DNA of 38,803 nt from Bacteroidota bacterium (GTDB lineage Bacteria; Bacteroidota; Bacteroidia; Chitinophagales; Chitinophagaceae): assembly GCA_028876495.1 (NCBI GenBank), contig JAGWRO010000059.1, positions 1-38,803 of the forward strand, read 5' to 3'. The position numbers were made by a program, and so were the translations under genes. Positions 26,867 through 35,548 of this stretch are shown here, in pieces; position 1 is the stretch's first letter; every line of letters begins with the position of its first letter. The notes beneath the pieces are model-generated. The model saw nothing but the letters and a program-made list of their open reading frames with translations, was not told the origin of the DNA and did not search any database.

Positions 26867-28117
26867 ATGGCCAAGATTAATTTCTATTTAAATAACAAAG
26901 TCGATCATAAAGGTCACAGTACAATTTTGTTGTATTTTTCCTTCAAGACTTTAAGAATACCTGTAACAACAAATGAAAGTATTCCCGCTAAATGCTGGAA
27001 TAAAAAAAATCAACGAGTGAGAATTTCTTATAGTGAGGGAAAATCTATAAACGAACGATTGGACGATCTTGAGTTGAGGATAAAACAAATGTTCAGAGAG
27101 GATTTTTCTGATGTTGCCCCAAGAAGAAGTGTGGTGAAAGAAAAGATTCAAAATATAATTAATCCTCCGAACGAATTTGATCGTAATGATTTTATCAGGT
27201 TCGCTCAATCTTATACCGAAACCTGTTTAAGAAAACTTCAAACAAAGAAAAATTATCGACAAGTAATTAATCACTTAATTCTATTTAAAAATCAAAGCAA
27301 AGAGTATAAAAAGGATTCAATTTCCTTTAACCAAATCGATCTGGATTTTTATAATGAATTTTATAAATACCTAGAGGGTAAAGGCTTAAGTAAGAACACT
27401 ATTGGAATGCATTTCAAAAATATTAAGGTATTCATGAAACAAGCGTTAGAAAGAAATTTACACCAGAACCAAAGCTTTATGCTTTCGGGCTTCAAGGTCG
27501 TAAGTGAAATAACTGATGCGCCCTATCTATCATTGCACGAGTTAAAAAAAATTTATGAGTTGGACTTAGCTAACAACCCGGGATTTGACCGGATTAGAGA
27601 TTTGTTTATAATAGGATGCTGGACGGGCTTAAGATACAGCGATTGGTCTCAGGTTAACAAATGCAATATCGTTAATGATAGTTTCCTGCGTATAGAAACA
27701 ATCAAAGGAGAACGATTAATTACGATTCCTTTGCATCACTACGTAAGAAAAATCCTGGAAAAGTATGATTACATCTTGCCTCCGGTAATAAGTAATCAAA
27801 AAATTAATGAGTACTTGAAAACAATTTGTCAGTTAGCAGATATAAATGATACTGTTTCGAATACAATTACAAAAGGAGGCAATCGGACCCAAGAGGTAAA
27901 ATACAAATGGGAAAAAGTAAGTACGCATACTGCCCGAAGATCATTCGCAACAAATATGTATAATATGAATGTTCCCAGTTTGACCATAATGGCAATTACC
28001 GGCCACACTACAGAAAAGAATTTTTTGAAGTATATCAAAATAAATCAGGAACAACATGCAATAAACCTATTGAAGATATGGGAAGAACAAAATTTCAATC
28101 ATTTAAAAGCGGTTTAA
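26867..28117 (+). CDS. Tyrosine recombinase / site-specific integrase of the island
   Basis: A 416-residue phage-type integrase of the Bacteroidota island class. It has an N-terminal arm-binding domain (about 1-95), a SAM-like core-binding domain (about 105-205) and a C-terminal catalytic domain. The catalytic residues are all visible: Arg256 in TGLRYSDW, Lys280, His354 and Arg357 in HTARRSF, His380 in ITGHTT, and the nucleophile Tyr389. The protein therefore looks functional. It would integrate and excise the element by recombination at att sites. The ATG at 26867 is preceded by a candidate promoter box and a tandem 12-bp repeat. Its position next to a tRNA 3' fragment is the classic arrangement. 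Confidence 0.94.
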   Translation: MAKINFYLNNKVDHKGHSTILLYFSFKTLRIPVTTNESIPAKCWNKKNQRVRISYSEGKSINERLDDLELRIKQMFREDFSDVAPRRSVVKEKIQNIINPPNEFDRNDFIRFAQSYTETCLRKLQTKKNYRQVINHLILFKNQSKEYKKDSISFNQIDLDFYNEFYKYLEGKGLSKNTIGMHFKNIKVFMKQALERNLHQNQSFMLSGFKVVSEITDAPYLSLHELKKIYELDLANNPGFDRIRDLFIIGCWTGLRYSDWSQVNKCNIVNDSFLRIETIKGERLITIPLHHYVRKILEKYDYILPPVISNQKINEYLKTICQLADINDTVSNTITKGGNRTQEVKYKWEKVSTHTARRSFATNMYNMNVPSLTIMAITGHTTEKNFLKYIKINQEQHAINLLKIWEEQNFNHLKAV

Positions 28118-28327
28118 GCGCAAAAGCCGATGCAAAATACTTTTATTCATCATAACATCACAGCTACAATTATACGCTATTACTGTTTACCGATGGAAAC
28201 CTTAAAGGTGAATCGAAATTATTTCCTATCTGTATGTTGATACTATTCAGATGGATTTTGCCTTAGCTATAACTATTTTTTTAATTGGCAGTTGTTCATC
28301 TAGTAAACAATGTTGACTGAAGTGCTT

Positions 28328-28684
28328 TTAATACGCTTGAATTAAAACTTCAGTAGGGATATTTAATCGATCATGAAGTTGTCTTATCATTTCAAGTGAC
28401 AATTTTCTTTTTTTATTTAAAATTTCACTAGCTCTGCTCTTAAGTCCTACAACATTAGCCAGGTCAGATTGAGTGTAGCCTAATTGCTCCATCCTAAATT
28501 TAATAGCCTCAACAGGATCAGGGAATCCAACTGGAAAATTCTCATTTTCGTAATTGTCAACAAGCATCCCCAAAATTTCTAATTCGTCACCTTTTGGTGA
28601 ATCTTTTTTTGCATCAAAGATTATTTCTAATCTAGCTAAAGCTTGCTGATAATCTTTTTTTGATTTTATAGGTTTGATAGTCAT
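28328..28684 (-). CDS. higA: HigA-type antitoxin (XRE-family HTH)
   Basis: Antitoxin of a type II pair, 118 residues. The C-terminal half has an XRE helix-turn-helix (about 68-105, YTQSDLANVVGLKSRASEILN) that should bind the operator and repress the operon. The N-terminal half would bind and neutralise the toxin. The gene follows the toxin gene with a gap of two bases. The toxin-first order is typical of higBA and opposite to most other type II pairs. The likely operator is the palindrome at 28981-28996. Confidence 0.88.
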   Translation of the reverse strand: MTIKPIKSKKDYQQALARLEIIFDAKKDSPKGDELEILGMLVDNYENENFPVGFPDPVEAIKFRMEQLGYTQSDLANVVGLKSRASEILNKKRKLSLEMIRQLHDRLNIPTEVLIQAY

Positions 28685-28686
28685 TT

Positions 28687-28980
28687 TTAAACTGTTTTAG
28701 CGTTTATTTTATCATATTCTGCATGTGTTCCAATAAATCGAATCCAAACAATCTGATAATCGTAGTTTATTTTTACAATTAAACGGTAATGATTTCCTTT
28801 AATATTGAAAACAACTCTATTATCAGCTAAGAAGCTTGCGCTTGGATATTCTAGCTTTATTTGTTTCGGCCCTGTCCACTCAGCTTTCGTAGATTCCTGG
28901 TACCAGGCCTTTAATTGCTGTTCACTGTCTGAATGGGATTGCCAAAAGTCCCTTAATATCTTTTTTGCGATAATTCTCAA
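28687..28980 (-). CDS. higB: HigB-type toxin (mRNA interferase)
   Basis: Toxin of the RelE-fold HigB family (HigB_toxin), 97 residues, expected to cut mRNA on the ribosome when free. Recognisable family features are the start RIIAKKILRDFW, the central RVVFNIKGNHYRLIVKIN and the C-terminal WIRFIGTHAEYDKI with the conserved histidine and tyrosine. The start is TTG: there is no Met anywhere else in the protein, and an in-frame stop lies just upstream. This rare start would keep toxin output low. On an island such pairs usually stabilise the element against loss. Confidence 0.9.
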   Translation of the reverse strand: MRIIAKKILRDFWQSHSDSEQQLKAWYQESTKAEWTGPKQIKLEYPSASFLADNRVVFNIKGNHYRLIVKINYDYQIVWIRFIGTHAEYDKINAKTV

Positions 28981-29001
28981 TTGATAGTTTTATCAAAGAT
29001 A
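28981..29001 (-). promoter_or_regulatory. higBA promoter box and palindromic operator
   Basis: A perfect inverted repeat TTGATA-N4-TATCAA (28981-28996) abuts the toxin start codon. It overlaps a minus-strand TATCTTTG (28994-29001), which matches the TAnnTTTG -7 box. This is the expected layout for autorepression by the HigA antitoxin. The palindrome also covers the place where a ribosome would bind, so it may affect translation as well. Confidence 0.6.
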
Positions 29002-29769
29002 TATAAAAGTTCCCGATTTGGGAAAATACATTTTATGGATTTTGAATGGAGAGAAGGATCTCAAGCTATTTTTGCCGGAAGTCGGTGAAACTATTTCTGT
29101 TAATCGGCTTGCAAAAAATGAATTGTTAAGTTATACTTGGTTTGCTATCAACAATGTTTTTTTCATCGGGCGCTTTACAGTCGCTAACGCTTAAGCCTAC
29201 GGGAAATAATAATGTCTTTGAAAACTTCGTTAACTGTCGAGACAAACTAATTTCCCCTTGCGTGTTCAAAATGTCAATAGCATTAAGGTGTTGCACCGGC
29301 TGACGCACAACCTCCAGGGCTTTGTGCAGACGGGAAATTCAACGTCCCGTCTGGCCGAATCGTCAGTAGAATGTAAAATAAAAAAGTTAATTATTTGTTC
29401 GTGTGCTGATTGGCCAGCCCTAACTGCTGTTCATAGGCGCACAAATGCCGATATTTATTACTTCTGCCCGCTTGCCCAAAGCCCAAGATTGTCGGCGGTC
29501 ACGGTTATCAGGATTCCCCAGAATACTTTTGTGCAGACCGAGGATGTTGCAGATTCGCCTGAGGCAGAACACGATTTATCAACCTCCAAAATATAGTGCA
29601 ATCGATTTAAAGATTCAAAAAATAAAGTTTTGATACAGTTAATCACATAAATTCGAAAAATAAATAATGATCATGAATTCGTTTTAATGACGTTAAAATT
29701 GCTTTAAACAATTATCCTGACTTATTTTGTAATAAACTAAAAGATAAGAGATTTGATTCTGTTTTTAAA
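29002..29769. other. Gene-poor stretch, possibly decayed or structured
   Basis: About 770 bases with no gene that I can support. The part from about 29150 to 29600 looks richer in G and C than its surroundings. A 9-bp perfect hairpin (CAGACGGGA/TCCCGTCTG, 29327-29353) has no T run after it, so it is not a terminator. TTTGTGCAGAC occurs twice (29321-29331 and 29528-29538). Several short frames on both strands overlap each other and none has recognisable protein features. It could be a relic of a lost gene or insertion, or a structured RNA. Confidence 0.4.
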
Positions 29770-30372
29770 ATGAGTCCTACAGAAGAATCGTTGCATAGTA
29801 ACTTTCGCATTTTCTTTGATCAGCATTATCAAGGGTTGTGTAGCTACGCCTTTTCTTTTTTAAAAGATGAAGAAAGTTGTGAAGACATAGTACAGGATAT
29901 TTTTATTAAAATCTGGTTGAATCGCCAGGATTTAATTGGTTCGGAACAGCTTAAGTTTTATGTATTTTCTTCTGTACGTAATAATTGTCTGACCCGGCTT
30001 CAAAAAAATAAAAAATACCGGGTAGTGGAAATGAACGACGAAGATGAGGCCGGGGAAATTATTATTAAGTTAGACCCGGAGGATGAAAAAACAAATCCCA
30101 CAGAACTTATAGCAAAAGCGCTGGATAGGTTACCTCCTAAGTGCAGGGAAGTATTTCTGTTAAGCAGAATTGGTAATCTTACCTACCTCCAAATAGCTGA
30201 TAACCTGGGGATTTCTATAAAAACTGTTGAGAACCAAATGGGTAAAGCATTGAAGATTTTGCGAAATTTTGCGAAAGAAAACAGGATATATTTCATTGTC
30301 GCCCTTTGCATTATTGGAGGTAATTATTTAAATCATCACATAGGGGTTTTCATTGAAAAATGGTATTATTAA
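29770..30372 (+). CDS. ECF sigma factor, FecI-like
   Basis: RNA polymerase sigma-70 factor of the Bacteroidota ECF expansion, 200 residues. Region 2 is at about 10-75 (FFDQHYQGLCSYAFSFLKDE and IVQDIFIKIW). Region 4 is at about 115-165 (ALDRLPPKCREVFLLSRIG, then an HTH ending in TVENQMGKALKIL). The last 30 residues are hydrophobic (YFIVALCIIGGNYL), a tail that could touch the membrane or the anti-sigma factor. It should be held inactive by the FecR-like protein encoded 9 bases downstream, and it should direct transcription of the receptor operon. Confidence 0.93.
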   Translation: MSPTEESLHSNFRIFFDQHYQGLCSYAFSFLKDEESCEDIVQDIFIKIWLNRQDLIGSEQLKFYVFSSVRNNCLTRLQKNKKYRVVEMNDEDEAGEIIIKLDPEDEKTNPTELIAKALDRLPPKCREVFLLSRIGNLTYLQIADNLGISIKTVENQMGKALKILRNFAKENRIYFIVALCIIGGNYLNHHIGVFIEKWYY

Positions 30373-30381
30373 TGAATACAC

Positions 30382-31350
30382 ATGAGTAGTAAGGAAAACA
30401 TAATGGAAATTATCATTCGCAACTTAAATGACGAAGCTTCAGCAGTGGAGCAAGAGGAGTTGCAGCAATGGCTAAAAGAAGATCCTTCCCATCAAAGTGA
30501 GTTTGAAAACCTCAGGTTAATATGGAATGATAGTGCTAAAGCCGCTTTGCATTCTTTCAATACTGAAAATGCATGGCAAAAAGTAAGCACTCAAATTTCA
30601 GCTGCAGATAAAGGAAAAGTTGTCAGGATGTTTCCCTGGAAGAAAGCAATTGCAATCGCCGCTTCAATTCTTATTATCCTGGGTTTCTTTTATTTTTATA
30701 ATACTACTTCGAAAACAGAGTGGAAAGAAATTGTGGCCCGGGTTTCTAATAAAACGATTCAGCTTCCCGATGGAACCGTAATTACACTTCGCAAAGGAAG
30801 CAGCCTTAGCACTCCGGATAATTATGGAAAAGATTCACGCAAGGTTCAGCTAAAAGGAGAAGCTTACTTCCAGGTGCATCATGATGAAAAAAAACCTTTT
30901 TATCTAACTACCGATAAAAGCCTGATAAGGGATATTGGAACCGCTTTTTTAGTAGAGAGTAATGATTCAATAGAACAGGTTATGGTTACCGAAGGAAAGA
31001 TTAGTTTTTCCGGCAAGGCTGATAAAGCAAAGGAACTTATTGTGAAAGCCGGGGAGGCAGCAATCTTAAAAGAGCAAAAACCAGAACTTAAAATAATTGA
31101 AAGCAAAAATATTTTGTCCTGGAAAACGAATGTCCTTGTATTTGATAACACCGACTTGCAACAGGTTGCAGAAGACTTGAAAGATTATTATAATGTTGAT
31201 GTTACCCTTTCTGAAGATTTAAAAGCCAGTGGGATTTTAGTAACTGCGCAATTCAGGAACGAATCGCTGGAAAATGTTATTAAAGAACTTCATTTATTCA
31301 CCGGTCTGAGCATCCGAAAGCAGTACCATAATGTAATCATTTCAAAATAA
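30382..31350 (+). CDS. FecR-family anti-sigma factor with DUF4974 domain
   Basis: A 322-residue inner-membrane anti-sigma factor. The cytoplasmic part (1-85) would bind the sigma factor. One membrane segment spans about 88-106. The periplasmic FecR domain (about 115-215, including IQLPDGTVITLRKGSSL and VQLKGEAYFQVHHDE) is followed by a C-terminal DUF4974 domain (about 248-320), which has an STN-like fold. In this family, ligand-loaded receptor contacts the periplasmic part and releases the sigma factor. The start ATG at 30382 is used; a second in-frame ATG lies at 30403. It is 9 bases after the sigma gene and 66 bases before the receptor. Confidence 0.93.
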   Translation: MSSKENIMEIIIRNLNDEASAVEQEELQQWLKEDPSHQSEFENLRLIWNDSAKAALHSFNTENAWQKVSTQISAADKGKVVRMFPWKKAIAIAASILIILGFFYFYNTTSKTEWKEIVARVSNKTIQLPDGTVITLRKGSSLSTPDNYGKDSRKVQLKGEAYFQVHHDEKKPFYLTTDKSLIRDIGTAFLVESNDSIEQVMVTEGKISFSGKADKAKELIVKAGEAAILKEQKPELKIIESKNILSWKTNVLVFDNTDLQQVAEDLKDYYNVDVTLSEDLKASGILVTAQFRNESLENVIKELHLFTGLSIRKQYHNVIISK

Positions 31351-31416
31351 GTGATTTAGAGTTTACGTTTACCTATAAAATCCAATGTCTGTTAGCAGAT
31401 ATTTATCCGTCCTAAA

Positions 31417-34008
31417 ATGAAAAACATTCTTTTACCTATTATTATTCTTATTGGATTTCATACTACTTCTTTTGCTCAAAGAAAAATACTTTCCAGGACC
31501 TATCATGCTAAAAAGACTACAGCAACTGTCGCTGAATTTTTGGAGGAAATAAAACTATATAGTGGTGTAGTGCTTGAATATTCATCAAATAACCTGGAGG
31601 CTAATAAAGTAATCAAATTAAATGGTGATGAAAATACCTTGGGTGAATTACTGGAGAAAGTACTGAACGGTCAGCATCTTAAACTAATTGAACAAAATAA
31701 TAAAATCATGCTGGTGCCTTCACCTGAGCAATTTAGCCTGCAAGATTTTTTACCATCCCGTTATACATTATATGGATACATAAAAGAAGAGAGTAGTAAA
31801 GAACCCCTTATAGATGCAACAGTTTATGAATCAGATTCACATAAAGGAATTATATCAAATTCTTATGGTTATTTTAATCTTCCTCTCACAGAAGGAAAGC
31901 ATCGGATTATTATATCTTATGCAGGAATGCAGCCGTTGGTTTTGAACGTTGACATGCACAGTAATTTACAAAAAGATATTTCTTTATCTGTAAAAAAGGA
32001 AAGCTATTCCCCGATAGTAGTGCAATCAGAATCTGAAGAAAAAGATGCTTCAAAGAAAGTAGTTACAAAGAAATTAGCCCCTTACAATTATTTAATGGGA
32101 GAAGCCGACCCTGTTCGTGCAGCATATATTTTGCCTGGTGTGAACAAAGTTCCTGAAGCACTTAACGGATTTTTGGTCCGGGGTGGAGGAATCGATGAAA
32201 ATCTTTTTCTCTTGGATGGCAATCCGGTTTATAATCCCTCTCACATGTTGGGAGCCTTATCCATCATTAACCAGTCGGTTGTAAAATCCATAAGATTGTA
32301 TAAAAGTGATTTTCCTGCCCGCTTTAGCGGAGCACTTTCTTCAGTAATTGATGTATACACTAAAGAAGGTAACATGCAAAGTTGGCATGGGGAAGCGAAT
32401 ACAGGTTTACTCGCCGGATCCTTCACACTGGAAGGACCTATAGTTAAAAACAAAACATCTATGATGGTTTCTGCGCGTCATAGTTTATCTATACCGTTTT
32501 ATGATGCATTTCAAAAAGGTATAAAAACAGATTTTTATGATGCTCATCTCCGGATCACCAATATTTTAAATTCAAAAAATAAACTAACGTTCAATGCTTA
32601 CAAAGGAGAAGACAACTTAAGACAATCAGGAAATGATATTAATAATTTACATCGGTGGGGAAATCTTATTGGTTCTGTTGGCTGGAACTACCTTCTTGGT
32701 TCCAGGTCATTTATCAATACCTCTGTCAACTTTAGCCAGTATCAAAACCTTGGAGGGTATAAATATACCTTATACCAAAATGATGATGATCAGGTAGTGC
32801 TTCAAACAAAATCTGTGGGTACTTATTCCTTTATACGACAGTACAACGCAAAAGTACAGGCAGAAATATATGCTTCTAAAAAGATAAAAATAAATACCGG
32901 AGCCAAAATAGCCCAAACAGTTATCAAGCCATTCGACACCAAAATATCTAACACACTTGAAGGGAATGCTAAATCTTTTACTTCTTTTGACCCCTTAATT
33001 TTTGAAGTGCTGTCTGGTTATTCCGAAGCTGAAATAGAAACAGGACGACATTTATTTTTAAGACCCGGGCTGCACATTTCTGCCTATCAGTTTAAAGATT
33101 ATCATACAATTGCTTTGCAGCCTCGTTTTTTTGCACATTACCGCATTTCCGGATCACACACATTGTATGCTTCTTATAGTAAAATGAACCAGTTCCTGCA
33201 CCTGGTTACCAATCCCTATCTGGGAGTGAACAGCGATTTATGGGTTCCAAGTACAATAAATTTAAAACCTGAAAGTAGTGATAATTATAATTTGGGATAT
33301 TCTTACAGGAATCATAAAGGATTGTCTTTTACATTAGAAGGCTATTATAAAAATATGACTAATGTTACCAACTATGCGGAAGGCAAAAGCTATTTTATTA
33401 ATAGCAGTAACTGGCAACAAAATATAGAAACCGGAAAGGGAAGAAGCTACGGTACAGAATGCATGTTAGAAAGAAAAGGTGAAAAATTATCCTGGCAAAT
33501 AGCGTATACTCTATCCTGGAGTTTCAGGCAGTTTACAAGTATCAATAATGGAAAAGAATTTCCGTATAAATATGATCGCAGGCATGACATAAATATCGGC
33601 ATTAATTATATAATAAATATGCACTTTGAAACCAGTGTTTTATGGACATTTGCTACCGGCGAGGTTTATACACTTCCCAGCCAGATATATCCCGACTTTG
33701 ATAATTCCCAGCAGATTTCCACACCTGATGATCCATTAAACAGCTACCGTTTTATATACCATTATTCAGGCGTTAATCAATCCCGCACAGCACCTTTTCA
33801 ACGAGCTGACTTTGCAATTAATTATCATAGTAAAAAAGAAAAAAAAGTGAAGTCATTACTAACAGCTGGAGTCTATAACATTACAGGGGCACCCGATCAA
33901 TACAATTATATATTGAAAGGTTCAATGAGCAGCAAGAGTGTAGTCATTAAAACCGGAAATAGCATTTTCAATTCGACACCCTATATTTCTTATACTTTAA
34001 AATTTTAG
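31417..34008 (+). CDS. TonB-dependent receptor with N-terminal STN signalling domain
   Basis: An outer-membrane active transporter and signal transducer, 863 residues. A signal peptide ends near SFAQ. The STN domain (about 28-105) would reach the FecR anti-sigma factor. A carboxypeptidase-regulatory-like domain (about 117-195, LYGYIKEESSKEPLIDATV) precedes the plug (about 215-330, GFLVRGGGIDENLFLLDGNP). A long beta-barrel runs to the C-terminus, which ends in the expected aromatic residue (YTLKF). The DUF4249 lipoprotein gene follows after 5 bases, a pairing typical of a Bacteroidota receptor class distinct from SusC/SusD. The imported substrate is unknown. Confidence 0.93.
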   Translation: MKNILLPIIILIGFHTTSFAQRKILSRTYHAKKTTATVAEFLEEIKLYSGVVLEYSSNNLEANKVIKLNGDENTLGELLEKVLNGQHLKLIEQNNKIMLVPSPEQFSLQDFLPSRYTLYGYIKEESSKEPLIDATVYESDSHKGIISNSYGYFNLPLTEGKHRIIISYAGMQPLVLNVDMHSNLQKDISLSVKKESYSPIVVQSESEEKDASKKVVTKKLAPYNYLMGEADPVRAAYILPGVNKVPEALNGFLVRGGGIDENLFLLDGNPVYNPSHMLGALSIINQSVVKSIRLYKSDFPARFSGALSSVIDVYTKEGNMQSWHGEANTGLLAGSFTLEGPIVKNKTSMMVSARHSLSIPFYDAFQKGIKTDFYDAHLRITNILNSKNKLTFNAYKGEDNLRQSGNDINNLHRWGNLIGSVGWNYLLGSRSFINTSVNFSQYQNLGGYKYTLYQNDDDQVVLQTKSVGTYSFIRQYNAKVQAEIYASKKIKINTGAKIAQTVIKPFDTKISNTLEGNAKSFTSFDPLIFEVLSGYSEAEIETGRHLFLRPGLHISAYQFKDYHTIALQPRFFAHYRISGSHTLYASYSKMNQFLHLVTNPYLGVNSDLWVPSTINLKPESSDNYNLGYSYRNHKGLSFTLEGYYKNMTNVTNYAEGKSYFINSSNWQQNIETGKGRSYGTECMLERKGEKLSWQIAYTLSWSFRQFTSINNGKEFPYKYDRRHDINIGINYIINMHFETSVLWTFATGEVYTLPSQIYPDFDNSQQISTPDDPLNSYRFIYHYSGVNQSRTAPFQRADFAINYHSKKEKKVKSLLTAGVYNITGAPDQYNYILKGSMSSKSVVIKTGNSIFNSTPYISYTLKF

Positions 34009-34013
34009 AAATT

Positions 34014-35054
34014 ATGAAAACATGGAAGCGCAATATTTTTACATGCTTTTTATTATACAGTCTTCTTATTTCCTGCAGGAAAAATGAAGGAAGTATTCAG
34101 AATGAAAAGAACAAAATAGTTGTTTTAGCCGAAATTACGGCAGGAGATTCAGCAATCATACCTGTCAGCAAAAGCATTGCCGTTGGAACAAACGCATCAG
34201 TCTCTTTTGAAAAAATAACAACTGCCTCAGTAATGATTACAGATACGATTGGCAATACAAGCATCTTACACTGGAATAATGCGGCAGATTTTTCAAACAA
34301 TCCTTCTACAATCTTTACAAACCCGGTTCTTTTTAAACCCAACCAGTCTTATTCTTTACAAGTAAGCCAGGCAGGTCTTGAAACAGCAAATGCTTCCACA
34401 CATATTCCCCAATCTTTCTCAGTACGGAACGTAGATGCAGTTGACGGCGAACGTAATGGCAAAGAGGTCCTTGAATTTAATTTTACAATTCAAGATATTG
34501 GCAATGAAAAAGATTATTACATATTTGAAGCTGTAAAACAACTGGTTTATTTACGTACTTATTTTTTCTGGCAGGGGGTCAAATACGATTACAATACAAC
34601 TGAAGGCCAAAATGTATATGACCAAGCCAGCAGTCAGCAGGACATCTCTCTTTTTAAGGACACTGTTCTAACCAATAAATATCAGAGGCTTAATCTATAT
34701 ACAAGTGATGTGCAAACCAATAATGAAGATTTTACAAGCCTGGATAGTTCATTCCATAGAATATTTTTAACTGATTCCCTATTCAATGGTAACAGTTATA
34801 CAACTTCATTTGCAATAGATAAATCTTATTTCGAAGCGCAAGTGCCGGAAGATAAAGGAAGAATATTGGTACGTATTAAATCAGTTAGTAAAGAACTATT
34901 TGATTATTTATCACAATATGAAAAATATCGGACGGAATTTGGAATTCTACCACCATCCAATCTTCTTTCTCCATCAGGTAATATCAATGGTGGCTATGGA
35001 GTTTTCGGAGGAAGTTATAAAAATGAATGGGTGTACTATTATGACGAGTTATAA
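34014..35054 (+). CDS. DUF4249-family lipoprotein, receptor partner
   Basis: A 346-residue lipoprotein. The signal peptide ends in the lipobox LLIS-C with the lipidated Cys21, so it is exported and anchored, probably at the outer membrane. The mature part fits the DUF4249 family found directly after STN-type TonB receptors, with beta-rich sequence (KIVVLAEITAGDSAIIPVS) and a C-terminal region rich in Tyr and Gly. By position it may act like SusD as a surface substrate-binding partner, but that role is inference. Only 5 bases separate it from the receptor stop, so the two genes are one transcript. Confidence 0.85.
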   Translation: MKTWKRNIFTCFLLYSLLISCRKNEGSIQNEKNKIVVLAEITAGDSAIIPVSKSIAVGTNASVSFEKITTASVMITDTIGNTSILHWNNAADFSNNPSTIFTNPVLFKPNQSYSLQVSQAGLETANASTHIPQSFSVRNVDAVDGERNGKEVLEFNFTIQDIGNEKDYYIFEAVKQLVYLRTYFFWQGVKYDYNTTEGQNVYDQASSQQDISLFKDTVLTNKYQRLNLYTSDVQTNNEDFTSLDSSFHRIFLTDSLFNGNSYTTSFAIDKSYFEAQVPEDKGRILVRIKSVSKELFDYLSQYEKYRTEFGILPPSNLLSPSGNINGGYGVFGGSYKNEWVYYYDEL

Positions 35055-35177
35055 CTAAACCATTTAAAAAATATTTTCACATATCTGTTATTTTTTAGCA
35101 GAATGAGAAAACATGCCATAACTAATTACCAACTTTTCAGATTTTAAAATTTTTTCCGGCAAGTAAAATGTTTTGTT

Positions 35178-35216
35178 CCCTATTATTTTTCAAATTTTTT
35201 TTGAAAGATAATAGGG
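35178..35216 (+). terminator. Long hairpin after the signalling operon
   Basis: A 17-bp stem (35178-35194 with 35200-35216, one G-T pair) around a five-T loop. It lies 124 bases after the DUF4249 gene. It is followed by only a weak T-rich stretch (GTTTATTGATTTTA), so it may be a terminator or a structured leader. Its right arm includes most of the AATAGGGG motif of the duplicated leader. Confidence 0.5.
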
Positions 35217-35300
35217 GTTTATTGATTTTATCAGTTTTATGATTAAATAATTCAATCACAAAAATTAAAACCAATTTTATGAAAACGAAACTAATCAGCT
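35210..35300 (+). repeat. Leader repeat, copy 1
   Basis: About 90 bases, from AATAGGGGTTT to MKTKLIS codons, are repeated at 35549-35646. Shared landmarks in order are AATAGGGGTTT, GAT, a T-rich block, ATTAAAT, TCACAAAAA and TTTATGAAAAC. This copy leads into a broken lipoprotein gene. The repeat suggests duplication of a promoter plus gene start, or two targets of one regulator. Confidence 0.65.
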
Positions 35301-35416
35301 CTTATTTATTTTACCTGGAACTTTTATTGTATCCTGCCCGAAATTATGGACTGGAGGTAGTAAAACTAAAAAATACAACTCCAGTGTTTGTGTTTAAAAG
35401 AGAAAACCAATTTTAA
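35279..35416 (+). pseudogene. Frameshifted small lipoprotein relic
   Basis: The frame from ATG 35279 begins MKTKLIS, identical to the start of the intact lipoprotein at 35626, but then becomes non-lipoprotein-like and stops at 35416 after 45 residues. Shifting frame near 35325 gives FIVSCPKLWTGGSKTKKYN, a plausible lipobox and mature start, ending at 35397. It is therefore most likely the remains of a paralogue truncated by a frameshift and a later stop or deletion. A real 45-residue protein cannot be excluded. Confidence 0.5.
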
Positions 35417-35548
35417 GGTATGTTCTTTATTAAAGATTAATTACACATTCCCCTTTTCAACTTTTTTATTACACAGCTAACCATTAATTAAAACTTATCA
35501 CCATTAAAAATGTTTTTGTTAATACTAACTACAAAAAAAAATTAACCG

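Noticed and set aside
29327-29353. Perfect 9-bp hairpin considered as a terminator
   Set aside because: No T run follows on either strand and no gene ends nearby.
29258-29596. 112-codon plus-strand frame and overlapping frames on both strands
   Set aside because: Several mutually overlapping frames of similar length suggest GC-driven absence of stops, not coding. None has a recognisable motif.
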